Notes under the pieces: model-generated
The model's input: the letters and a program-made list of their open reading frames with translations, nothing else
Databases searched by the model: none
What the model was told of the DNA's origin: nothing
Assembly (NCBI GenBank): GCA_019232645.1
Contig: JAFANO010000118.1
Location: forward strand, 1 to 6,128
DNA: 6,128 nt
From: Planctomycetaceae bacterium
GTDB lineage: Bacteria > Planctomycetota > Planctomycetia > Isosphaerales > Isosphaeraceae
Direction of reading: 5' to 3'
Position numbers and translations under genes: made by a program
Part shown: positions 1 to 5,687 of the stretch, in pieces
How the letters are laid out: each line of letters begins with the position of its first letter
How positions within the stretch are numbered: the first letter of the stretch is position 1

Positions 1-134
1 CCGACGCGACCCTGAGGCGCTAGACTCGGCGATCCACCCCACAGGCCCGAGGTATCCCGAGGCGAGACGAGCGATCACGAAGGACGGCTCATCCCTCGCG
101 CCTGAGCCCAAGGCCCCTCCCCAAGTTCATGCTT

Positions 135-631
135 CTACTCGACTTCCGGTGCTATCGGCTGGCGTCCCTTCTCCAGCAGGCGGATGACCTCCTTCAGCTC
201 GGCCGGCGAGAGCTTGGCGGCGACGCGCCGATGCAACTCCATGATCGGCTCGACCAGCTCGGCGAGCAGGCGGAGCGCCTTGTCGGTGATCGCGACGAAG
301 ATCACCCGTCGATCCTCGGTCGTCCGCTCCCTCGTGGCCAGCCCCATCCCCTCCAGCCGATCGATCAGACCCCGTGATCCCCGGCGCGACGGCGATCATC
401 CGGTTGGCGGTCTCCAGGATCGACAGAGGCTTGCCCTCGCCTCGGAGGATGCGCAAGATGTTGTAGCAAGATGTTGTACTGGGAGGGGGTCAGGCCGTGC
501 CGTCGGAACAGGCGGGTGGAGCAGATCTGGATCTGGTCGCTGGTACAGTACAGGTCGAGGATCGCCTTCTGCTCCAGCGAGTCGAACGGACGCCGCTTCT
601 TGATTTCGCGCTGCAAATGACCGCCCGCCAT
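135..631 (-). pseudogene. MarR-family transcriptional regulator, broken by two frameshifts
   Basis: An ATG at 631-629 opens a MarR-like helical N-terminus (DSLEQKAILDLYCTSDQIQ, then RRHGLTPSQYNIL). The frame breaks at a 13-bp tandem duplication (453-478). It resumes one frame over as LRILRGEGKPLSILETANRM and APGIT, then breaks again near 365-375. It resumes in a third frame as LIDRLEGMGLATRERTTEDRR and runs to a TAG at 137-135. With one 13-bp copy and one extra base removed, the product is a continuous protein of about 160 residues, the normal size for MarR proteins. It then carries the winged-helix region and the family's typical wing motif (TTEDRRV). MarR proteins are dimeric DNA-binding repressors, often released by phenolic ligands. 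As written, only about 55 residues of the N-terminus would be made correctly, without the DNA-binding domain. GGTGGA on the minus strand (646-641), nine bases before the ATG, is a plausible ribosome site. A sequencing artefact remains possible, though a 13-bp duplication is an unusual one. Confidence 0.85.
453..478. repeat. 13-bp perfect tandem duplication inside the MarR gene
   Basis: GCAAGATGTTGTA occurs twice in immediate succession (453-465 and 466-478). On the coding (minus) strand the unit reads TACAACATCTTGC and falls in the SQYNIL segment. Thirteen bases shift the frame by +1, and removing one copy restores the expected SQYNILRILRGEG reading. Tandem duplications of this size typically arise by replication slippage and can revert. 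Confidence 0.95.
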
Positions 632-676
632 TACTTTAGATCCACCGCTTTGTTACTGTACTAATAATTTAAAAAA
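632..676 (-). promoter_or_regulatory. AT-rich promoter/operator candidate of the MarR gene
   Basis: The 45 bases directly upstream of the MarR ATG are strikingly AT-rich for this window. They contain a run of seven A on the plus strand (669-675) and, on the minus strand, TTAGTACAGTAAC, which is an imperfect palindrome (8 of 12 positions of TTAGTACAGTAA match its complement). MarR proteins usually repress themselves by binding short palindromes just upstream of their own gene, so this is a reasonable operator site. I cannot fix the -35 and -10 boxes with confidence. Confidence 0.35.
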
Positions 677-902
677 ATCCAGCGATGTTACGCCAAGAGC
701 CTCGACGTCCCGCAGTTCCTTTCTCCCTTTCTCCAGGCGGAGGGGGCCGGCGATCATCGCGGAGGGTCCCCGGTCTTCGACCGGCTCCCGACGACACAAG
801 CCGAGCGTTCGGCCGAACCCGACCGAGGGGCCGACGTCTGGAGAGTGGGGGACGACCCACGAAGGGAAGGCCCGGCCGGACCCGATCGAGGGAGGCTTGA
901 TG

Positions 903-1307
903 ATGAGCATCGTGCAGCGGATGAGGGCGAAGCTGGGCGCGTCGATGAAGGCCCGGGATGCGGTCCGGACGCAGTTCTTGCGGTACTGGATCACGCAACT
1001 GACCCTCGGCGACGGCCGCGAGATGACCGACGCCGACGCGATCAAGAAGATGCGGGGCGTGCTCAAGGAGGCGAAGTCGGGCCAGACCTCCTTCAGCCCG
1101 GAGGAGCTGGCCCTGATCCACGAGTGGGTCCCGCCCGCCCTCGGCCTCGACCAGATCGCCGAGGCCCTGGCGCCCGTCGCCGCGCGGATCAAGGCGGCGC
1201 CGAAGGAAGGCATGGCGATGGGGATCGCAATGAAGAGCCTGGCGGGCCAGCCGGTCGAGAGCGACGACGTCAAGGCCGTGGTCACCTCGCTCCGCCAGGA
1301 ATCTTGA
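903..1307 (+). CDS. GatB/YqeY domain-containing protein
   Basis: This 134-residue protein resembles the YqeY family. It opens with an amphipathic helix (MSIVQRMRAKLGASMKARDAVRTQFLRYW) matching the family's SLLERLxxDLKxAMKAKDxxRLxxLR pattern. A helical middle (FSPEELALIHEWVPPALGLDQIAEAL) follows in place of the usual ILxxYLPxQLSxEEI, and the end (EGMAMGIAMKSLAGQPVESDDVKAVVTSL) corresponds to the family's MGKVMKxLMPKLKGRADGxxVxxLV. YqeY resembles the C-terminal tRNA-binding tail of the GatB amidotransferase subunit; its cellular role is not firmly established. It is slightly shorter than the usual 147-150 residues because the middle loop is short. Three in-frame starts lie together (TTG 897, ATG 900, ATG 903). 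GGAGG at 891-895 gives the best spacing, seven bases, to 903, so I chose that start. It appears monocistronic: 277 bases separate it from the next gene. Confidence 0.85.
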   Translation: MSIVQRMRAKLGASMKARDAVRTQFLRYWITQLTLGDGREMTDADAIKKMRGVLKEAKSGQTSFSPEELALIHEWVPPALGLDQIAEALAPVAARIKAAPKEGMAMGIAMKSLAGQPVESDDVKAVVTSLRQES

Positions 1308-1501
1308 CCCGGGGGCATCCCGCGCTCGGAGCTTCGGATGGTCAGGGTCCGTTCGAGGCCCCCCGGCCGTTGACTGTGCCAACAAAAGCCGACGAGCCCA
1401 CGGTCAGGCCGACTCCAGACGAAAGTCCTCTCTCCCGGACCACGACCGGGGAAAATGTCGAGGCGTGGGAACGGGCCCTCGTCGGGGCGGCATCTAGCCG
1501 G

Positions 1502-1507
1502 TAGACT
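1502..1507 (+). promoter_or_regulatory. Possible -10 element upstream of the MoxR operon
   Basis: TAGACT lies 78 bases before the ATPase start, within a small AT-richer patch (TAGACTAGTGTTATT) of an otherwise GC-rich spacer. It resembles a sigma-70 -10 box. No convincing -35 box lies 16-18 bases upstream, so this is only a weak candidate for the start of the operon transcript. Confidence 0.25.
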
Positions 1508-1584
1508 AGTGTTATTGGGCCTCCGAGGTCCGGGCGTGCGCCAGGTCCGGCCGGGGCGATGGAGGACGGAGGGACGGAGACGCG

Positions 1585-2559
1585 ATGCCAAGTCAGGCGA
1601 AGAAGGTCGAAGTGGGGGGGGTCCAGCTTCACCTGAGCGGTCCCGACACCACCGCGCAAGAGTGGATCGGCCAGGACGCGATCCTCCGGCAATTGCTGGC
1701 GTGCTGGCTGGTGGTGGATCCGAACGACCGGCCGCTCTCGCCCCGCCTGCTCGGCCCCCCGGGGATCGGCAAGACGACGCTGGCGATGGCCGCCGCGAGG
1801 GTCCGCAAGCAGCCGCTCTACATCAACCAGTGCACCGCCGACACCCGCCCCGAGGACCTGATCATCACCCCCGTCCTGGCCGAGAGCGGCAAGATCGCCT
1901 ACCACGCCTCGCCGCTCGTCTCGGCGATCCTCACCGGCGGCATCTGCGTGCTGGACGAGGGGAACCGGATGAACGAGAAGTCGTGGGCGAGCCTCGCCCC
2001 GCTGCTCGACCACCGCCGCTACGTCGAGAGCATCGTGGCGGGCATCACGATCCCCGCACACCCGGACTTCCGCGCCTGCGTGACGATGAATGAGGATGAG
2101 TCGACCTATGAGGTCCCCGACTACATCCTCTCGCGGCTCCAGCCGACCCTGACGCTCGGCTTCCCCAACCGCGAGGACGAGATGGCGATCCTCCGGTATC
2201 ACCTCCCCTTCGCCAAGCCCGAGCTGCTGGCGCTGACCGTCGACTTCCTCCAGCAGGCGCACGCGCTGAAGCTCGACTTCTCGCCCCGCGACGGCATCAA
2301 CCTGCTCCGTTACGCGATCAAGCGGATGGCGCAGGACCCGAAGCACCCGCTCGGCCGCGACGCGGCCTGGCGCGAGGCGCTCGAATGCGTGCTGGGCGAG
2401 GAGGCCGCCGACCTCGAAGAGCTCGCCCGCCGCAAGCGCCGCGCCCTGGGCGGCCAGCACGCGCCGATGGGCCTGGGCGACCTCTTCTTCAGCCCCGGCG
2501 ACCCGCTCCATCCCGACGCCGATGAGTCCGAGGACGACGAGGATGACGAGGACGCCTGA
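1585..2559 (+). CDS. MoxR/AAA_5-family AAA+ ATPase
   Basis: This 324-residue AAA+ ATPase shows all core motifs. Walker A is GPPGIGKT at 57-64. Walker B is ICVLDEGNR at 120-128, with D124 and E125. Sensor 1 is VTMNED with N169. The arginine finger lies in YILSRL (R184), and a sensor-2-like [13 protein letters not shown] has R235. The RPEDLI segment (89-94) and the dynein/midasin-like layout point to the MoxR/AAA_5 group, whose members form rings and remodel partner proteins, often vWA-domain ones. The C-terminus (about 291-324) is a linker ending in an acidic tail ([14 protein letters not shown]), a likely partner-docking or charge element. The start is supported by GGAG at 1576-1579, five bases before the ATG. 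It is the first gene of an operon, and the next gene begins 30 bases after its stop. I infer that it powers or gates the two downstream proteins. No vWA partner is present here. Confidence 0.9.
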   Translation: MPSQAKKVEVGGVQLHLSGPDTTAQEWIGQDAILRQLLACWLVVDPNDRPLSPRLLGPPGIGKTTLAMAAARVRKQPLYINQCTADTRPEDLIITPVLAESGKIAYHASPLVSAILTGGICVLDEGNRMNEKSWASLAPLLDHRRYVESIVAGITIPAHPDFRACVTMNEDESTYEVPDYILSRLQPTLTLGFPNREDEMAILRYHLPFAKPELLALTVDFLQQAHALKLDFSPRDGINLLRYAIKRMAQDPKHPLGRDAAWREALECVLGEEAADLEELARRKRRALGGQHAPMGLGDLFFSPGDPLHPDADESEDDEDDEDA

Positions 2560-2589
2560 GCCCCAGATCCGTCATCGAGGAGGGTCGTC

Positions 2590-3192
2590 ATGGCATTCGC
2601 CGACTTCGACCTCAAGACGGCATGCGAACGGTTCGGGCTGACGATCGAGGAACGGACCGACCTGTTCGCGGCGGTGCAAGCAGTGGAAGTCCCGGTGCGC
2701 TTGCGCGAAGTGCTGGAGACGTGGGCGCCGGCGGCGCTGGCCATGAACACGGAGAAAGCCCGTTCGGAGATGATCATCGCCCCGATCTTGATGGCAACGG
2801 TCCGCTTGCTCGGCGGGCGGGTCGGCCTGTTCTCCGGCATCACGTTCGACGTGGACAAGGACCGAGGATTGAACGGGACGTGCGATTTCCTGCTGACGGC
2901 GTCTCCCGAACTTTATTTCGTGAGGGATCCCGTGCTGGCCGTCGTCGAGGCCAAGAAGGAGGACATCGTCGGTGGCCTGGGCCAGTGCGTGGCGGAGATG
3001 GTCGCCGCCCGGATCTTCAACGAGCGGGGAGCGGGCCAATCGAAAACAGTCCACGGCGCCGTGACGACCGGCAGCAACTGGCGCTTCCTCAAGCTCGACG
3101 GGACGCGGGTCTTCATCGATCCGCCGGAATACTACCTGGACCAGGCCGGCAAGATCCTGGGAGTCCTCGTGTCGATTGCGGACCAGCCATGA
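2590..3192 (+). CDS. PD-(D/E)XK nuclease-like protein (HsdR N-terminal type)
   Basis: The 200-residue protein has a helical N-terminus (1-55), then residues spaced like a PD-(D/E)XK nuclease core. E60 sits in the helix RSEMIIAPIL. D99 is in TCDFLL, and E120-A-K122 follows in the strand VLAVVEAKKED. Q132 is in the helix GLGQCVAEMVAA. The E...D...ExK...Q order matches type I restriction R-subunit N-terminal domains (HSDR_N) and related uncharacterised proteins, which cleave DNA with divalent metal. Whether this one cuts nucleic acid is inference. No helicase or DNA-binding domain is fused to it. The ribosome site is a strong GAGGAGG at 2577-2583, six bases before the ATG. Its stop overlaps an ATG in an ATGA arrangement. 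Codon choice looks more relaxed (TTG, GCA, GAA, TTT) than in both neighbours, which may mean a separate origin for this middle gene. Alternative: a structural relative with no catalytic role. Confidence 0.65.
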   Translation: MAFADFDLKTACERFGLTIEERTDLFAAVQAVEVPVRLREVLETWAPAALAMNTEKARSEMIIAPILMATVRLLGGRVGLFSGITFDVDKDRGLNGTCDFLLTASPELYFVRDPVLAVVEAKKEDIVGGLGQCVAEMVAARIFNERGAGQSKTVHGAVTTGSNWRFLKLDGTRVFIDPPEYYLDQAGKILGVLVSIADQP

Positions 3193-3251
3193 TCCCCGAT
3201 GACCTCGCGTCGCCGATCAACCCGTACCTCCAGTGCTTGGGGGCCTGGTAA
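3189..3251 (+). CDS. Possible 20-codon micro-ORF coupling the nuclease-like and large genes
   Basis: An ATG at 3189 overlaps the preceding stop (ATGA, 3189-3192). It opens a 20-codon frame that ends with TAA at 3249-3251, one base before the ATG (3253) of the next gene. The peptide ends NPYLQCLGAW. The double junction is typical of translational coupling, in which a ribosome finishing one frame re-initiates on the next. It may be a coupling leader, a genuine small protein, or chance. I do not recognise the peptide, and the frame is too short for coding statistics. Confidence 0.35.
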   Translation: MIPDDLASPINPYLQCLGAW

Positions 3252-3252
3252 G

Positions 3253-5136
3253 ATGAGCCAACGTCCCGCCGCCGACGACTTCCTGACGATCGGCCCGCGG
3301 ATCCGGGTGATGCCGATCATCCACGGCTCGGGCGACTTCGCCGTCCGGGTCCGCGAGGAGCTGCTCAGCCGGCCCTACGACTGCGTGGCGATCCCGCTGC
3401 CGCCGTCGTTCCAGGATGACGTCGAGGAGGCGATCGAACGGTTGCCAGCGATCTCGATCGTCGCACAGCTCGACGCCGACCGCGACGACGCCGAGACCGG
3501 CTTCAGCTTCGTGCCGATCGACCCATGCCAGGGGGTCATCGCCGCGCTCCGGACGGCGCGGGGCGAGCGGATCGCGCGCGCGTTCATTGACATGGAGACG
3601 CCCCGGTTCGAGGCGCATCACGCCGTCTTCCCCGACCCCTACGCCCTGAAGCGCGTCAGCCCCGCCGGCTTCGCCGCGGCGGTCCTGCCGACGATCCCGC
3701 CCCCGAGGCCCGGCCAGCACGCCGCGCGGATCGCCTGGATGGCCGCGCGGCTCCGCGAGCTGGAGGCGCGGCATCGCGCGATCCTGCTCGTCTGCTCGCT
3801 CCTGGACTGGCCCTGGATCCGCGACGCCTACCGGCGCCGGCGCGACGCGGCCGAGCCCGACCCGTTCTTGGCGCCGATCCAGACCTTCGGCGTCGACCCC
3901 GCGACGCTGATCTTCGCGCTCGGCGAGCTGCCGTTCGTGACCGGCCTGTATGAGCGCGGCCGGCGCGAGCTGGAGCCCGACGACAACCTGTCGGTCGACG
4001 GCGTCAAGGAGATGGTGCTCCAGGCGCGCGACCGGCTCAAGGCGAAGCTCCCCAAGGTGGCGCAGCGGGTCACGCCCCAGTTGCTCGGGATCTATTTCCG
4101 CTACGTCCGCAACCTCTCGCTGATCGAGCGCCGGCTCACACCCGACCTCTACACGCTGGTCGTCGCCGCCCAGCAGACGGCCGGCGACGACTTCGCGCTG
4201 GCCGTCGCCGAGACGGCCCGCGAATACCCCTACGCCGAAATCGTGGGCGATGGGGGGCCGTCCGCCGTTCCCTCCGACCTGCCTGTGCTTCGGATGGGGA
4301 TCGACCGTGCCGACGTCCCCGCCTGGGGCATGGCGCGGATGGTCAGCCGCCTGCCAGGCCAGGCGCTGTCGTGGCGCTCCTGCGAGCTGAGGCCGAAGCC
4401 CCCCGAGCGCGACCGAAAGCTCTGGAAGCAGCGCTGGGACCCGTACGGGATGTGCTCGTGGCCCCCGGAGGACGACCGGATCGAGAGCTTCCACCGCCAC
4501 GTCCGCGACCAGGCCAAGGCGATCCTCGGCGCCGACCTGGCGCGGTCGGAGAAGTTCACCACCAGCGTGATGGACGGCATCGACATCCGCGAGACGCTCC
4601 GGAACTGGCACACCGGCGACCTCTACGTGAAGATCATCCCCCCGAGCCGGGGTACGATCGAGGTCGTGGTCTTCCTCTTCGACCTGCCGGCCGACCCGAG
4701 GGTCTACACCAGTCGCGCCACCTGGTTCGCCGAGCACCAGGAGGAATCGACGCTGGCGTTCTACGCGACCGACCACATGAAGAACCTGGTCGGCCCGGGG
4801 ATCGCGCAGGCCGAGTACGGCGGCGCGCTCTTCCTGTTCCCTCCCCGGACGATCCCCGACATCTGGACCGACCCCCGGCTCGACTTCGCCGACACGCTGG
4901 AGGAGCGGCTGCTGGCGGCGGCGTTCCTGCACAGCCGCGAGCGGCACGTCGCGGTCGTCGCGCCCCGGCCGCCGCTGGCGTCGTGGCGCCGGCTGGCGCG
5001 GCGGTTCGGCCGCAAGATCGTCCCCCTGCCACTCCACCGCTTCGGCGGCCAGCTCATCGAACGGCTCCGCCGATTCCACGTCCTCAACGGCAAGGTCGTC
5101 CGGACGTACGCGGCCGACTTCATCCGTGATTCCTGA
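3253..5136 (+). CDS. Large DUF5682/ChaN-EreA-like protein of a MoxR operon
   Basis: This 627-residue protein has no signal peptide or membrane helix that I can see. Its N-terminal part parallels DUF5682-type ChaN/EreA/TraB-like proteins. HGSGDFAVRVREEL (24-37) stands where they have RHHGPGSARxLRxAL. DCVAIPLPPS (43-52) stands for DAVLIEGPP, FSFVPIDPCQGVIAAL (84-99) for the aromatic FxPFAEFSPEWxAL segment, and RAFIDMETPR (109-118) for VRFIDLP. HRAILLVCSLLDWPWI (174-189) stands for VVCGAWH. The acidic residue of EGPP and the final His are absent, so catalysis is uncertain. The C-terminal half (about 410-627) is unrecognised; it includes VMDGIDIRETLRNWHTGDLYVK, an EHQEESTLAFYATD stretch, and a basic end with HVLNGKVVR. 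I chose ATG 3253 because GGGGG (3239-3243) lies nine bases upstream and the family-like sequence begins soon after. An in-frame ATG at 3199 would add 18 Arg/Ser-rich residues without a ribosome site. DUF5682 proteins are known neighbours of MoxR ATPases. Confidence 0.7.
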   Translation: MSQRPAADDFLTIGPRIRVMPIIHGSGDFAVRVREELLSRPYDCVAIPLPPSFQDDVEEAIERLPAISIVAQLDADRDDAETGFSFVPIDPCQGVIAALRTARGERIARAFIDMETPRFEAHHAVFPDPYALKRVSPAGFAAAVLPTIPPPRPGQHAARIAWMAARLRELEARHRAILLVCSLLDWPWIRDAYRRRRDAAEPDPFLAPIQTFGVDPATLIFALGELPFVTGLYERGRRELEPDDNLSVDGVKEMVLQARDRLKAKLPKVAQRVTPQLLGIYFRYVRNLSLIERRLTPDLYTLVVAAQQTAGDDFALAVAETAREYPYAEIVGDGGPSAVPSDLPVLRMGIDRADVPAWGMARMVSRLPGQALSWRSCELRPKPPERDRKLWKQRWDPYGMCSWPPEDDRIESFHRHVRDQAKAILGADLARSEKFTTSVMDGIDIRETLRNWHTGDLYVKIIPPSRGTIEVVVFLFDLPADPRVYTSRATWFAEHQEESTLAFYATDHMKNLVGPGIAQAEYGGALFLFPPRTIPDIWTDPRLDFADTLEERLLAAAFLHSRERHVAVVAPRPPLASWRRLARRFGRKIVPLPLHRFGGQLIERLRRFHVLNGKVVRTYAADFIRDS

Positions 5137-5181
5137 GGAAACCACGGGATATTCTCTCAATGAGTCTCAAATTTCCTAATT

Positions 5182-5326
5182 TCAATAGAAGTTACGCAGT
5201 TGTACAGGAAACGTACAGTAGGTGGACGGAAAACGACTTATCACTCAAACGCTATCTTGCCTATGTTCCGGTCCATCCCGCCCCTTATTCTGTACGTTAG
5301 TCAATCAAGTGCGTAACTCCTATTGA
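5182..5326. mobile_element. MITE-like element with 38-bp imperfect terminal inverted repeats
   Basis: The left arm (5181-5218) and the complement of the right arm (5290-5327) align over 38 positions without gaps. They share TCAATAG, AGTTACGCA, TTG and AACGTACAG, with differences mostly in one seven-base internal stretch. The outermost matching bases are 5182 and 5326, giving an element of about 145 bp with no coding capacity. The fold-back continues inward: GGTGGACGGAA near the left arm pairs imperfectly with TTCCGGTCCATCC near the right. It is much richer in A/T than the neighbouring genes. This is the form of a miniature inverted-repeat transposable element moved by a transposase supplied elsewhere. 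I see no clear target-site duplication and cannot name the parent IS family. Lying 45 bases after the operon, its hairpin may also serve as a transcription stop. Confidence 0.75.
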
Positions 5327-5343
5327 GATTTCAAATCTCCCCT

Positions 5344-5506
5344 TTAGATTTCCTTTCGCCTCTCCCGAACCTGCGTCGCTTGCCCCCTCCTCCGGATCAC
5401 ATAGCGGAGCAGTTGCAGGAAGATAAAGCCGATTAGGACGGGAGGGATGACGTAGGCGATGTAGATGGTCCAGGGGAGGCCCAGAGCGGGGCCGATTAGC
5501 GCGGCG
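5344..5506 (-). pseudogene. C-terminal remnant of a membrane protein
   Basis: Read on the minus strand, this stretch gives a coherent end of a protein: ALIGPALGLPWTIYIAYV, then IPPVLIGFIFLQLLRYVI, then a basic tail RRRGQATQVRERRKEI and TAA (5346-5344). One strongly hydrophobic helix followed by an arginine-rich tail is the usual C-terminus of an inner-membrane protein with a cytoplasmic end. The frame stays open upstream but enters the palindrome at 5507-5544, where it becomes low-meaning sequence (GWHALSPRRACHP), and no start with a ribosome site is evident. I therefore read it as a scrap of a larger gene lost upstream. A tiny one-helix membrane protein is the alternative. The family is not recognised. 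Confidence 0.5.
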
Positions 5507-5544
5507 GGGTGGCACGCCCTTCGAGGACTCAGGGCGTGCCACCC
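5507..5544. repeat. Perfect palindrome with 14-bp arms and 10-base loop
   Basis: GGGTGGCACGCCCT (5507-5520) and its exact complement AGGGCGTGCCACCC (5531-5544) flank the loop TCGAGGACTC. The arms stop exactly there (5506 G and 5545 A do not pair). No T-run follows on either strand, so it is not a standard intrinsic terminator. The form is that of a REP-like dispersed palindrome. I recall similar GGGTGGCACGCCC units in planctomycete genomes, but copy number cannot be judged here. Confidence 0.9.
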
Positions 5545-5687
5545 AACCCGCTCTAAACCGGCATGACTCTCGAAATGACCACTGCTGAGAACTTCTCGGC
5601 CGGTCCCGTGGTTAAGTTTGGTCCGGACCCGCGGTTTTCAGGTGGGTAAGCACCTTGGCCCCCAAAGATTGTGAAGAAAGACTCCCG

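Noticed and set aside
21..26. TAGACT, the same hexamer as the candidate -10 box at 1502
   Set aside because: No plus-strand gene follows within the next 850 bases and any -35 would lie outside the window, so nothing supports a promoter.
1308..1345. Possible terminator after the YqeY gene
   Set aside because: Only a CATCC/GGATG pairing of five bases with a long loop and no T-run.
653..1591. Minus-strand frames of 312 and 238 codons across the YqeY gene and spacers
   Set aside because: Antisense to the YqeY gene, Arg/Pro/Ser-rich, with no family resemblance.
1342..2511. 389-codon open frame on the minus strand
   Set aside because: It lies antisense to the AAA+ ATPase, whose motifs are complete. 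Low-complexity composition and no ribosome site.
3217..5160. 647-codon open frame on the minus strand
   Set aside because: It is the antisense shadow of the large plus-strand gene. Its product is Arg/Asp/Val/Gly-rich with no recognisable motif, as expected opposite GC-rich codons.
5325..5339. 15-bp palindrome GAGATTTCAAATCTC at the right edge of the MITE
   Set aside because: The arms of seven bases have only a one-base centre, so no RNA hairpin can form. It may be chance in A/T-rich flanking sequence.
5545..5687. Spacer before the DUF2071 gene examined for RNA genes and promoters
   Set aside because: No tRNA-like fold, riboswitch-like pattern or convincing -35/-10 pair seen.
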